Origin: a virus
DNA: 37,015 nt
Strand: one strand, 5' to 3'
IMG/VR virus record: IMGVR_UViG_3300042323_001455
Span: 1 to 37,015 of that record
The notes under the pieces are model-generated. The model was not told where the DNA came from, did not search any database, and was given only the letters and a program-made list of their open reading frames with translations. Shown here in pieces: positions 17,043 to 24,114 of the stretch. Position numbers and translations under genes: made by a program. How positions within the stretch are numbered: position 1 is the stretch's first letter; each line of letters opens with the position of its first letter.

Positions 17043-17669
17043 ATGGCTACTTTTTATGTTGGCCCCAGACCAGTTTTGAAGGGCCAAAACACCAATCAGA
17101 TGGTGAACCCTTATACTAGCATGTCCGGGAAAGCTAAGGGCACTGGAACTTATTCCTACTACCCACTGTATAGCACAAGCCATGTATTGGACGGTGCTCC
17201 TGATAATCATTTTGCCCCTGGAACTGGGCAATTTCCTGGTAATAGATTTCTATCCCAGGTATTTAACGGAACAACCCTCTACGTACATCCGCTTTCTGGA
17301 ACATTCCCAGATGGAACTGCAACATATGATGGTGCTAGATTCCGTCCAATGGAGTACAAGGGTCTAGCTGGAGCTGCAGCTTTTCCATCAGGTTTTGGTC
17401 ATGCTGATAGAGTAAGTGATTACAGCTACAACAACAATATTTTCGACGGAGTGCCGTCTGCTGATATATTTGCTAATACAGGCCATGCTGCAAGAACAGA
17501 AGCACAAGGTGCGCCATCTTCTTTTGGAGTTTTCAAACCAGAAGAATTCCAAGGTGTGACAAGTTCTAAGATATTTACAGTTGGATATGGTCAGGCTAAT
17601 ACGACGGGTGATTATGGAAGAGAAAAAGTTCAAGAGTACTTCGGCGTACCATCTGCAAAAGCTCTCTAA
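17043..17669 (+). CDS. Repeat-containing virion protein (probably abundant)
   Basis: 208 residues, Gly/Ala/Ser/Phe-rich, with an excellent ribosome site and a 58-base leader of its own. The protein has about six degenerate units spaced 25-35 residues apart, each beginning aromatic/Leu-(D/N/K/Q)-Gly-x: residues 49-64, 74-88, 105-121, 134-149, 169-185 and 200-208. The clearest are Phe-Asp-Gly-Val-Pro-Ser-Ala-Asp-Ile-Phe, Phe-Gln-Gly-Val-Thr-Ser-Ser-Lys-Ile-Phe and the terminal Phe-Gly-Val-Pro-Ser-Ala-Lys-Ala-Leu. No enzyme motif, signal peptide or membrane segment is visible. It could be a fibre, cement or tail-sheath-associated protein. Function is not recognised and the structural role is inferred from context and expression signals. 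Confidence 0.72.
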   Translation: MATFYVGPRPVLKGQNTNQMVNPYTSMSGKAKGTGTYSYYPLYSTSHVLDGAPDNHFAPGTGQFPGNRFLSQVFNGTTLYVHPLSGTFPDGTATYDGARFRPMEYKGLAGAAAFPSGFGHADRVSDYSYNNNIFDGVPSADIFANTGHAARTEAQGAPSSFGVFKPEEFQGVTSSKIFTVGYGQANTTGDYGREKVQEYFGVPSAKAL

Positions 17670-17922
17670 TTATTATTCTTCCCCAATACATTTAGAAAAA
17701 GATAGTAAAGTATCTGGTTTATTTGGTTGGGCAGTTTTGGTAAGCTATATTTTAGCCTATGATATATTCGCAATTAAAACAAAAAAAACAGAAACACTGA
17801 CAAGATCTTTTTGGAGATTGTCAGAAGGTAAAATATCTAAAGCTCCAGTAATGGGTCTTTGGCTAGCAGTAACTTTTCACCTTATGCTTGAGAAAGATGT
17901 AAGAAGAAAAATAAATAAATGA
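17614..17922 (+). CDS. Small membrane protein, similar in layout to phage DUF7427-type proteins
   Basis: About 102 residues from ATG 17614, chosen because GGGTGA lies just upstream. In-frame alternatives are ATG 17587 and TTG 17581. The first 18 codons overlap the end of the 208-aa gene. A hydrophobic segment (Leu-Phe-Gly-Trp-Ala-Val-Leu-Val-Ser-Tyr-Ile-Leu-Ala-Tyr-Asp) is followed by a basic stretch and a second hydrophobic segment (Val-Met-Gly-Leu-Trp-Leu-Ala-Val-Thr-Phe-His-Leu). The pattern of an N-terminal membrane helix ending Ala-Tyr-Asp/Glu and a C-terminal helix ending His-Leu recalls small membrane proteins of actinobacteriophages (DUF7427-like). That match is from memory of the pattern and is uncertain. 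A holin role is possible but unsupported. Confidence 0.6.
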   Translation: MEEKKFKSTSAYHLQKLSNYYSSPIHLEKDSKVSGLFGWAVLVSYILAYDIFAIKTKKTETLTRSFWRLSEGKISKAPVMGLWLAVTFHLMLEKDVRRKINK

Positions 17923-17940
17923 GTTCTAGCCTCATCAAAT

Positions 17941-17961
17941 TAGCATACTAAATGCTATAAT
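17941..17961 (+). promoter_or_regulatory. Extended -10 promoter overlapped by a perfect palindrome
   Basis: TATAAT at 17956-17961 is preceded by TG at the right distance (TGC-TATAAT), an extended -10 element. No good -35 is seen 17 bases upstream. A perfect 6-bp inverted repeat with 5-nt spacer (TAGCAT-ACTAA-ATGCTA, 17941-17957) overlaps the -10, as an operator would. Transcription would begin near 17968 and meet the terminator hairpin about 20 bases later, so the element could drive an attenuated transcript or a very short RNA. Confidence 0.45.
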
Positions 17962-17986
17962 GATAGAGGCGTTAAGACAAAGAAGT

Positions 17987-18016
17987 CCCGCTCTTATGAG
18001 CGGGGTTTTCTTTTTT
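17987..18016 (+). terminator. Rho-independent terminator closing the structural gene region
   Basis: A 7-bp GC-rich stem CCCGCTC/GAGCGGG with a TTAT loop is followed by a G and a long T-rich run (TTTTCTTTTTT). It lies between the last late-region gene and the nucleotide-metabolism genes. It is the clearest terminator in the window. Confidence 0.9.
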
Positions 18017-18068
18017 AGAAGTGGTTTTATAGGTTTGGTCATCTTTAGATGGAGATAGTTAGGATTAT

Positions 18069-18782
18069 ATGGTAATCGATGATCTCGAGAGGGTTGTCAA
18101 AGAAGATATAATATCAGTAGACGTTGCCGATATGTACTTAAGAATCTATGTTGCGGACATTGACTGGAAGCCACACATTTCTCAGCTTTGGGTAAATACT
18201 AAGAATAAAATAGCTGACGAAGCAGAAGCCAAGAACCACATTAAAAAGGCTATTGCATGTGCAACCCTAATGCCATTTTACGATAAGTCAATCATCACAG
18301 ACCCTCCTCAAAACATGTTGTTTTGGTTGCCAACTTGGGTTCAGTTTAATCAAAAAGACTGGATTGATATATATAAAAAAATGGTAAATGAAGACATTCA
18401 AATAAGAAAAAATAGAAAAAAAATGCTATCATATGGTGTGATTGAATCTATAGATTATGTCCCAATGACTAGGCAGGCTTTCAATTGGTTGTACTCAAAG
18501 TCTGAGGATTCACACTGTGTAACGCCAGATAATAAAGCAGACATAGTTAAGAAGTTTCAAAACTTAATTAAAATTTATGGCGGTGCTGTTATATGTAACA
18601 CATTCACAAAGCACGAAAAGAATATTAACAAAGTCTTGAACTGGAGAAGTGGATATTTTATAGAAAGAGAAATATATAAAGTTTATACCATGGATCAAAT
18701 ATGTAAAATAAAAGAACTAGAAATATCTAAGATAGATAAAAAGTATGTCAAAATTTTAATAAAAAATAAGGAGAAATTTTAA
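18069..18782 (+). CDS. Protein of unknown function upstream of the ribonucleotide reductase
   Basis: 237 residues, first gene after the terminator, with AGGA five bases before the ATG. It is Lys- and Ile-rich, and no membrane segment or signal peptide is seen. The N-terminal part is acidic (Val-Ile-Asp-Asp-Leu-Glu-Arg-Val-Val-Lys-Glu-Asp), with a Trp-containing centre (Phe-Trp-Leu-Pro-Thr-Trp-Val-Gln-Phe-Asn-Gln-Lys-Asp-Trp) and a basic C-terminus. I recognise no catalytic motif or family. It abuts the ribonucleotide reductase gene with no gap, so the two are probably co-transcribed. Confidence 0.68.
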   Translation: MVIDDLERVVKEDIISVDVADMYLRIYVADIDWKPHISQLWVNTKNKIADEAEAKNHIKKAIACATLMPFYDKSIITDPPQNMLFWLPTWVQFNQKDWIDIYKKMVNEDIQIRKNRKKMLSYGVIESIDYVPMTRQAFNWLYSKSEDSHCVTPDNKADIVKKFQNLIKIYGGAVICNTFTKHEKNINKVLNWRSGYFIEREIYKVYTMDQICKIKELEISKIDKKYVKILIKNKEKF

Positions 18783-20885
18783 ATGTCTGACACAAGTATA
18801 TTACACGAAATAGCTAACCAATCAATAAACACTTCAATAAAAAGCTCTTTATTTTCTTTTCACTTAAGTGATGACTTTATTTCTTCCTTTAAAGGTAAAG
18901 CTTCTCCATTCGGATATAAAGATGCCGGTGGAAACTCTCTTGGTGAGATTACATTTCTTCGTACATACTCAAGAATAAAAGAAGATGGCACCAAGGAAAC
19001 TTGGGTTGACGTGTGTGAAAGAGTTATCAATGGAATGTACTCTCTTCAAAAAGATCACTGTAAAAAGAATAGACTTCCATGGAACGATGCAAAAGCTCAA
19101 GCTTCCGCCAAAGAAGCTTTTGATAGACTCTTTAATCTAAAGTGGACTCCACCTGGAAGAGGTCTCTGGGTAATGGGAACACCTATTGTTAATGATCAAA
19201 AGAACTCAGCTGCACTACAGAACTGTGCATTTGTTTCAACCTCAGAAATGAATAAGCACAATCCAGCTAAGCCCTTTGGATTTCTTATGGAAGCATCCAT
19301 GCTGGGTGTTGGCGTAGGCTTTGATGATAAGGGTGCTGATAAAGACTTCGTGATCTATGAACCCACAAAGTCTACTGTTATAGAATTGATTGAAGACAGC
19401 AGAGAAGGTTGGAGAGACTCCACTATTGCTTTAATAAATTCATATCTTAAATCAGATCAAGCTATCATTGAATTTGACTACTCTTCAATTAGACCTTTGG
19501 GTACTCCGATCAAAACTTTTGGTGGAACAGCATCTGGTCCAGCGCCATTAATTAAATTACATACAGCAATTAGGAATATCTTTAATGCTAGAAATGGTGA
19601 AAAGTTAACAAGAAAAGATATTGCAGATATTGGAAACCTTATTGGTGTTTGTGTTGTTTCTGGAAACGTTCGTCGTTCTGCAGAACTTTTAATTGGTAGA
19701 ATTGACGATGAAAGTTTCTTGAATTTAAAGAATCCTGCTGTTTTTCCAGAGAGAAACTCTTATGATCCACAAAACCCAGGGTGGGGATGGATGTCTAATA
19801 ACTCTGTAGAAACACATGTGGGTCAAGATTTGTCTCCTATAGTTGAAGGAATTGCTCTCAATGGTGAGCCAGGTGTTATATGGCTTGACGTGTCACGCAA
19901 GTATGGTCGCTTAGCTGATCCTCCGAATAACAAGGACTGGAGAGTAGCTGGCTATAACCCTTGCGCAGAGCAATCACTTGAGTCATACGAATGCTGTACA
20001 CTTGTGGAGACTTATTTAAATCGCCATGATAACATTGAAGACTATAAAAGAACATTAAAGTTTGCGTACTTGTATGCTAAGACTGTAACTCTTCTTCCAA
20101 CCCATTGGGAAGAGACTAATGCTATCATGCAAAGAAACCGCAGAATAGGAACATCAATGTCAGGTGTTGCTAACTTTGCAGACAAACTTGGAATGCCAGT
20201 ATTAAGAGAGTGGATGAACTCAGGCTATGCTACAATTAAAAATTACGATACAGTTTACTCTGAATGGCTTGGCATTCGTGAATCAATTAAAATGACAACA
20301 GTAAAGCCATCCGGCACTGTGTCTATTCTTGCTGGTGAATCTCCAGGTGTACATTGGACTCCAGGTGGAGAATACTTTTTGCGAGCTGTTAGATTTTCTA
20401 ATGAAGACCCGATGCTTCCGTTATTCAAAATGGCCAACTACAACGTAGAGCCGGCAGCAGAGTCTCCAGATACAACTTCAGTTGTTTTCTTTCCAATTAA
20501 ATCTGAAGCAAGAAGATCAGAGAAAGATGTAACAATCTTTGAAAAAATGGCATTAGCTGCAGTTGCTCAAAGATACTGGTCAGACAATTCAGTTTCTGTA
20601 ACTATATCTTTTGATGCAGAACAAGAAAAAAAGCATGTAGGGACAGTTTTGCATATGTATGATGGCCAGTTAAAAACTGTTTCATTCTTACCTCAAGGTA
20701 ATCATACGTACTTGCAAATGCCGTATAGCCAAATCTCAGAAGAAGAATACAATGAGATGTCAATGAAACTATTCCCAATAGACTTCTCTGGAGTTTACGC
20801 AGGTATGGCAGCAGATGCTATTGGCGAAGCTTACTGTACTACAGATTCATGTGAGATAAAGTTTATACAAGATAATTCTAAGTAA
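18783..20885 (+). CDS. nrdJ: Adenosylcobalamin-dependent ribonucleoside-triphosphate reductase (class II, monomeric)
   Basis: 700 residues with AGGAG upstream of the ATG. It reduces ribonucleoside triphosphates to deoxyribonucleotides using a cobalamin-derived radical. Catalytic positions match the Lactobacillus leichmannii RTPR family. Cys148 in Gln-Asn-Cys-Ala-Phe-Val-Ser-Thr is one redox Cys. Cys394 and Glu396 in Asn-Pro-Cys-Ala-Glu-Gln are the thiyl-radical Cys and catalytic Glu. Cys405, eleven residues further as in RTPR, is the second redox Cys. The C-terminal pair Cys685-x4-Cys690 would re-reduce the active site. Length is close to the usual 730-740. Together with ThyX and dCMP deaminase it supplies dNTPs for phage replication, and it implies a host with, or able to import, vitamin B12. 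Confidence 0.95.
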   Translation: MSDTSILHEIANQSINTSIKSSLFSFHLSDDFISSFKGKASPFGYKDAGGNSLGEITFLRTYSRIKEDGTKETWVDVCERVINGMYSLQKDHCKKNRLPWNDAKAQASAKEAFDRLFNLKWTPPGRGLWVMGTPIVNDQKNSAALQNCAFVSTSEMNKHNPAKPFGFLMEASMLGVGVGFDDKGADKDFVIYEPTKSTVIELIEDSREGWRDSTIALINSYLKSDQAIIEFDYSSIRPLGTPIKTFGGTASGPAPLIKLHTAIRNIFNARNGEKLTRKDIADIGNLIGVCVVSGNVRRSAELLIGRIDDESFLNLKNPAVFPERNSYDPQNPGWGWMSNNSVETHVGQDLSPIVEGIALNGEPGVIWLDVSRKYGRLADPPNNKDWRVAGYNPCAEQSLESYECCTLVETYLNRHDNIEDYKRTLKFAYLYAKTVTLLPTHWEETNAIMQRNRRIGTSMSGVANFADKLGMPVLREWMNSGYATIKNYDTVYSEWLGIRESIKMTTVKPSGTVSILAGESPGVHWTPGGEYFLRAVRFSNEDPMLPLFKMANYNVEPAAESPDTTSVVFFPIKSEARRSEKDVTIFEKMALAAVAQRYWSDNSVSVTISFDAEQEKKHVGTVLHMYDGQLKTVSFLPQGNHTYLQMPYSQISEEEYNEMSMKLFPIDFSGVYAGMAADAIGEAYCTTDSCEIKFIQDNSK

Positions 20886-20894
20886 GAGGTTTTA

Positions 20895-21260
20895 GTGTCT
20901 GAATTTGAAAATGAAGATATAGATAAAATGTTTGAAGCAATAATTTCTTCTGATGATTTAGATGGAATTAAATCTTCTTCAATAGAAGGAATAATAAATG
21001 TAGAAAATGTATCTATAGAATCTCTTCTTAAGGAATTTACTTTAATTTTTCAATCTATTTCTAGAGCTGCAGTTCATGTAGGAGACTTAATGTTTAATTA
21101 TCTTTCTGTAGAAGATTATTCTACAGATCAAGAGTTAAAAGAAATTCTTGGAAATATATACAAGCTAACAGAAGACTTAGATGAATACATGGTAGAATTA
21201 ATGTTTGAAGATACTTTTGATGATCTTGAATTAGACGAAGGTGAAGAAGATGATGAGTGA
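20895..21260 (+). CDS. Acidic small protein of unknown function
   Basis: 121 residues from GTG 20895, supported by AAGAGG just upstream. It is strongly acidic throughout, ending in Leu-Asp-Glu-Gly-Glu-Glu-Asp-Asp-Glu, with alternating hydrophobic residues suggesting helices (Ile-Glu-Ser-Leu-Leu-Lys-Glu-Phe-Thr-Leu-Ile-Phe-Gln). No Cys clusters or catalytic motifs are seen. It is sandwiched between the ribonucleotide reductase and thyX and overlaps the thyX start, so it is co-translated with the nucleotide genes. The acidity could suit a DNA mimic or a binding partner, but there is no direct evidence for either. Confidence 0.68.
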   Translation: MSEFENEDIDKMFEAIISSDDLDGIKSSSIEGIINVENVSIESLLKEFTLIFQSISRAAVHVGDLMFNYLSVEDYSTDQELKEILGNIYKLTEDLDEYMVELMFEDTFDDLELDEGEEDDE

Positions 21261-21960
21261 TAAAAATATAATTAAAGTATTAGACAATGGCTACGTAAGA
21301 CTAGTCGATCATATGGGTTCAGATTTATCTGTAGTCAATGCTGCCAGAGCTTCCTTTGCTAAAGAAAGCGAAGCTTTTACGACACAAGATGCTAGACTAA
21401 TTGATTTTCTTGCTAGAGAGAATCACATGTCTCCTTTCCGTCACGCATTCATGACTTTTGAATTTAAAGCCCCGTTAATGGTTGCAAGACAGCATTGGAA
21501 ATATGTAGTTGGCTCAGATCATACTATGGATTCATGGAACGAATCCTCAAGAAGATATGTGACGATGGAACCTGACTTCTATGTTCCAAAGGCTGATGGA
21601 TGGAGACTTGCTCCAGAAGATAAAAAACAAGGATCTGCTGGAATATGTGATCCATTTACTGGGGCAACACTAACCGAGCAACTAGTAAGATACATAGAGC
21701 AGGGTGAAGCATTTTATAATCTAGCCATGCAGTCTGGCATTGCTCCAGAGCAGGCGAGATTATTCCTACCGGCTTACTCAATGAATGTAGTCTACAGATG
21801 GTCATGCAGTCTTCAGTCAGCATGTCTGTTCCTAGTCCAAAGATTAGAAGAAGCAGCACAAGAAGAAATTAGAGTATATGCAGAAGCTACTCTGAAACTA
21901 ATTAAAGATTTATACCCCGTCTCCATTGAGGCTTTAATAGGGAAGTACTCTTATGTTTAG
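21250..21960 (+). CDS. thyX: Flavin-dependent thymidylate synthase ThyX, with divergent signature motif
   Basis: About 236 residues; start at ATG 21250 or 21253 after AAGGTGA, overlapping the acidic gene. ThyX makes dTMP from dUMP using FAD, NADPH and methylene-tetrahydrofolate. Numbering from ATG 21253, the conserved Ser-Pro-Phe-Arg-His is at 60-64. The signature region reads Arg79-Gln-His-Trp-Lys, then Trp-Asn-Glu-Ser-Ser-Arg-Arg-Tyr to residue 102, where the classical motif is Arg-His-Arg-x7-Ser-x-Arg. The C-terminal half has Ala-Arg-Leu-Phe-Leu-Pro and Glu-Glu-Ala-Ala-Gln-Glu-Glu-Ile-Arg, typical of ThyX. The phage-type motif variant is discussed in findings. Folding and activity are expected but not proven by sequence. 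Confidence 0.88.
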   Translation: MMSDKNIIKVLDNGYVRLVDHMGSDLSVVNAARASFAKESEAFTTQDARLIDFLARENHMSPFRHAFMTFEFKAPLMVARQHWKYVVGSDHTMDSWNESSRRYVTMEPDFYVPKADGWRLAPEDKKQGSAGICDPFTGATLTEQLVRYIEQGEAFYNLAMQSGIAPEQARLFLPAYSMNVVYRWSCSLQSACLFLVQRLEEAAQEEIRVYAEATLKLIKDLYPVSIEALIGKYSYV

Positions 21961-22120
21961 TAGCCTTTTACTAATTATTCTTTTTTCCATTATGATTAAT
22001 TGGATAATTAGCCTATCTATAATGGCGCAAATATCTTCAAATAAAAAAACAAGATATAGATTTATAGCACTTTCAGCGTTGTCCTCTCTGCTAACTGGTT
22101 ATATAATATACCTATTATGA
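21953..22120 (+). CDS. Tiny two-helix membrane protein
   Basis: 55 residues. The ATG lies inside the last codons of thyX, with GGAAG upstream, and the TGA overlaps the next start as ATGA. It has two hydrophobic segments: Leu-Leu-Leu-Ile-Ile-Leu-Phe-Ser-Ile-Met near the N-terminus and Ala-Leu-Ser-Ser-Leu-Leu-Thr-Gly-Tyr-Ile-Ile-Tyr at the end. They are joined by a basic loop (Ser-Asn-Lys-Lys-Thr-Arg-Tyr-Arg). Tight overlap at both ends supports it as a real gene, although the function is unknown. Confidence 0.6.
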   Translation: MFSSLLLIILFSIMINWIISLSIMAQISSNKKTRYRFIALSALSSLLTGYIIYLL

Positions 22121-22575
22121 GTTACGGTGAGTTAACAAGAAAAGATCTGCAATATATGCAGATGTGCTACAGCTCTTCTACTATATTTTCAACATGTGGT
22201 AAGAAAAAGTATGCTGCTTTATTAGTGGACGATTTTGGTCACATAGTCGGGTTTGGTTATAATGGTGGGCCAAGAAATTCAGTACACTGTGAGGACGGAG
22301 GCTGCCCACGATTTGTGGACATGTCACCAAGTGGAAGTAACTATGATAACTGTATAGCTGTTCACGCAGAAGCAAATGCTTTTTTGCATTCAGACTATAG
22401 CGCTAGACCAATCAAGCTTTACGTAAACGGTCCTCCATGTTTAACTTGCGCAAAGTTAATAGTGAACAGTACAGTTAGAGACGTCTATTATGTTGCTGAT
22501 GAAGAATATTCAAATTGGGATGAAGTAGAAAAATTCATGAATACTTCTGGCATTAAAACATATAAGGTAAAATAA
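22117..22575 (+). CDS. dCMP deaminase
   Basis: 152 residues, coupled to the previous gene by ATGA. It belongs to the zinc-dependent cytidine/deoxycytidylate deaminase family: His83-Ala-Glu85 provides a zinc ligand and the catalytic Glu, and Pro107-Cys108-x2-Cys111 provides the other ligands. A His57-Cys58-x4-Cys63 segment upstream could bind a second, structural zinc as in phage T4-type dCMP deaminases. It converts dCMP to dUMP, the substrate of the neighbouring ThyX, so the three nucleotide genes form a coherent pathway. Length is typical. Confidence 0.92.
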   Translation: MSYGELTRKDLQYMQMCYSSSTIFSTCGKKKYAALLVDDFGHIVGFGYNGGPRNSVHCEDGGCPRFVDMSPSGSNYDNCIAVHAEANAFLHSDYSARPIKLYVNGPPCLTCAKLIVNSTVRDVYYVADEEYSNWDEVEKFMNTSGIKTYKVK

Positions 22576-22576
22576 A

Positions 22577-22822
22577 TTGGCAGCTTCAAAGGTAAATTAC
22601 ATTGTTATCTACGATGGACACAGTCAGGTCTACGGTTGCTCTTCAAAGAAGATTGCCCTAGAATCAGCACCGCCTGAAGGTTGTAGTATAAAAGATAAAA
22701 AAGTTTTATTCGTAACATTTGAACCGGATAATTCCAATCTATCTGCCTATAAAGTCTCAGATGAAGAAGTTTTCTCTGCAGATATAAAAGAAAGAAAAGA
22801 AAAGAAAACGGATAATGAGTAA
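22577..22822 (+). CDS. Small protein of unknown function
   Basis: 81 residues from TTG 22577, one base after the deaminase stop, with AAGGT upstream. The N-terminal half looks like a small alpha/beta unit (Val-Asn-Tyr-Ile-Val-Ile-Tyr-Asp-Gly, Lys-Val-Leu-Phe-Val-Thr-Phe). The C-terminus is a charged Lys/Glu tail. There is no motif that I recognise. Its end overlaps the next start. Confidence 0.6.
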   Translation: MAASKVNYIVIYDGHSQVYGCSSKKIALESAPPEGCSIKDKKVLFVTFEPDNSNLSAYKVSDEEVFSADIKERKEKKTDNE

Positions 22823-23042
22823 GGGACAAAAGAAAAAACTAATATTAAAAATCCTCCCGGGGGAAGCAGCAATTGTTGCATCGGTGGATGTCTTGGAACA
22901 CATATATGAAACATATTTGTATATGGCATCTTCTACAGACAGCGTTGAATCGGAATCGTGGCAAAGCGTTGCTGAACTAATCAGGGAATGGATTGACAAG
23001 ACACAATACTCAGATGAAGGTGATTATGAAGAAGAATGGTGA
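22815..23042 (+). CDS. Small protein of unknown function
   Basis: 75 residues, overlapping the previous gene by 8 bases. It begins with a basic stretch (Lys-Gly-Gln-Lys-Lys-Lys-Leu-Ile-Leu-Lys) and ends acidic (Glu-Gly-Asp-Tyr-Glu-Glu-Glu-Trp), with an amphipathic helix between. No family is recognised. Overlaps at both ends argue that it is translated as part of the operon. Confidence 0.58.
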   Translation: MSKGQKKKLILKILPGEAAIVASVDVLEHIYETYLYMASSTDSVESESWQSVAELIREWIDKTQYSDEGDYEEEW

Positions 23043-23301
23043 TTCGGTTATTATAATAGCCTTAAGTATTAGTGCATTTGTTGGTTATGTTTTATATCAG
23101 AAAAATAAACATAAGAAGTTTGTTTCTTCAAACACTTTAACTATTGAAAACTTTGTTAATAGACTAAGTGAATATGATATGTCGCCTCAAAAAGAAGCTT
23201 CAAATTTCTTTTACGACTTATTAGAATGTGGCTTTAGTCCTCAGAATGCATTTGCAACAGTGCAAAAAGAAATAGATGATGCAGGAAGTTTTTTTAAATG
23301 A
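23026..23301 (+). CDS. Small single-pass membrane protein
   Basis: 91 residues from ATG 23026, chosen for the AAGGTG just upstream; ATG 23014 is possible. A membrane helix (Val-Ile-Ile-Ile-Ala-Leu-Ser-Ile-Ser-Ala-Phe-Val-Gly-Tyr-Val-Leu) is followed by a basic stop-transfer stretch and a soluble helical domain (Phe-Val-Asn-Arg-Leu-Ser-Glu-Tyr, Phe-Phe-Tyr-Asp-Leu-Leu-Glu-Cys-Gly-Phe). It overlaps both neighbours. Membrane anchoring with an inside C-terminus is predicted. No function can be assigned. Confidence 0.6.
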   Translation: MKKNGDSVIIIALSISAFVGYVLYQKNKHKKFVSSNTLTIENFVNRLSEYDMSPQKEASNFFYDLLECGFSPQNAFATVQKEIDDAGSFFK

Positions 23302-24113
23302 TAGACCTATGTATAGTCAATTACAATTCTAGAAAGCAAATAGAAAGACTTTTGGACGTCTTGCATTCTAGTTTAGGTAGTCCAAATGGCGCGCTTGAAA
23401 AAAATTGGAATTTATATATTACAGATAATGATTCCCAAGATGACTTCATACAGTGGATACGAGAAAATGAAGAGAGGTATTTAATAGATAGAGTTTACCT
23501 GCGTCGCAATATAGGTTATTCAGCAGCTTGTAACATGATGGCTCGTGAATCTAATTCAGATATTATTGCACTCTTAAATGCTGATGTTTGGTTTTCAAAT
23601 GAAGATCTTATAAAAATCCAAAGCATCTTTGATGAGAATAAAGATATCCATATACTCGGCCCAAAACAAAGAGACGAGAATGGTTTAATAACACACGCTG
23701 GTATTGTTGGCACCAACTTAAAACCAGGGCATAGAGGCTGGAGAGCTGAAGATAAAGCAGACTCTTTATTCAGAGATAGAGTAAACTGCGTGACAGTGTC
23801 AGGATCTGCTTACTTCATAAGACGAGAAGTGTGGAACGCATTAACTAATAATCCTAAGTATAGAGAATTGTATCCCAATGCAATTGGCGCATTCTTACCT
23901 ACACCTCATTACTACGAAGAGACATGGTGTTCATACTTTGCTAGACACTTAGGATACAATGTAGTGTATGATGGATCTGTATCAATAGGGCATAGCTGGC
24001 ATGCATCTTCTCCAAAACCAGGTGAAGGCTATAGTCATGCTGATGCACAGTTTCCAATAAGTAGAGAAATATTTAGAAAAGCTTGTGATTCTATAGGTAT
24101 AGAAAGAGACTAA
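23298..24113 (+). CDS. Family 2 glycosyltransferase
   Basis: 271 residues, ATGA overlap with the previous gene. It has GT-A/GT2 features: Met-Ile-Asp-Leu-Cys-Ile-Val-Asn-Tyr-Asn-Ser at the N-terminus, nucleotide-binding Asp43-Asn-Asp-Ser, Arg-Asn-Ile-Gly-Tyr-Ser-Ala-Ala-Cys-Asn (the rhamnosyltransferase-like Asn-x-Gly-x-Ala-x-x-x-Asn block), and Leu-Leu-Asn-Ala-Asp97-region as the metal-binding motif. A C-terminal Tyr-Glu-Glu-Thr-Trp may serve as the acceptor-side base region. The sugar and acceptor are unknown. It is the first of several glycosyltransferases in this block and ends with the same Ile-Glu-Arg-Asp stop sequence as the methyltransferase that follows. Confidence 0.88.
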   Translation: MIDLCIVNYNSRKQIERLLDVLHSSLGSPNGALEKNWNLYITDNDSQDDFIQWIRENEERYLIDRVYLRRNIGYSAACNMMARESNSDIIALLNADVWFSNEDLIKIQSIFDENKDIHILGPKQRDENGLITHAGIVGTNLKPGHRGWRAEDKADSLFRDRVNCVTVSGSAYFIRREVWNALTNNPKYRELYPNAIGAFLPTPHYYEETWCSYFARHLGYNVVYDGSVSIGHSWHASSPKPGEGYSHADAQFPISREIFRKACDSIGIERD

Positions 24114-24114
24114 A
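24098..24114 (+). repeat. 17-bp junction repeat, copy 1
   Basis: TATAGAAAGAGACTAAA sits at the end of the GT2 gene (encoding its last Ile-Glu-Arg-Asp and stop) and directly abuts the TTG start of the methyltransferase. AAAGAGA may act as the ribosome site. Near-identical copies occur at 24993 and 25997. Confidence 0.8.

Noticed and set aside
17037-17044. T4-like late promoter (TATAAATG resembling TATAAATA) before the 208-aa gene
   Set aside because: It overlaps the start codon itself and such AT-rich octamers are frequent throughout this DNA, so it cannot be told from chance.
17182-17367. 61-codon + strand frame inside the 208-aa repeat protein gene
   Set aside because: It is an alternate frame fully inside a well-supported gene with a strong ribosome site.
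20895-21260. Acidic 121-aa protein as a DNA-mimic anti-restriction protein
   Set aside because: Acidity alone is not enough. There is no resemblance to Ocr or ArdA, and its position in the nucleotide operon gives no support.
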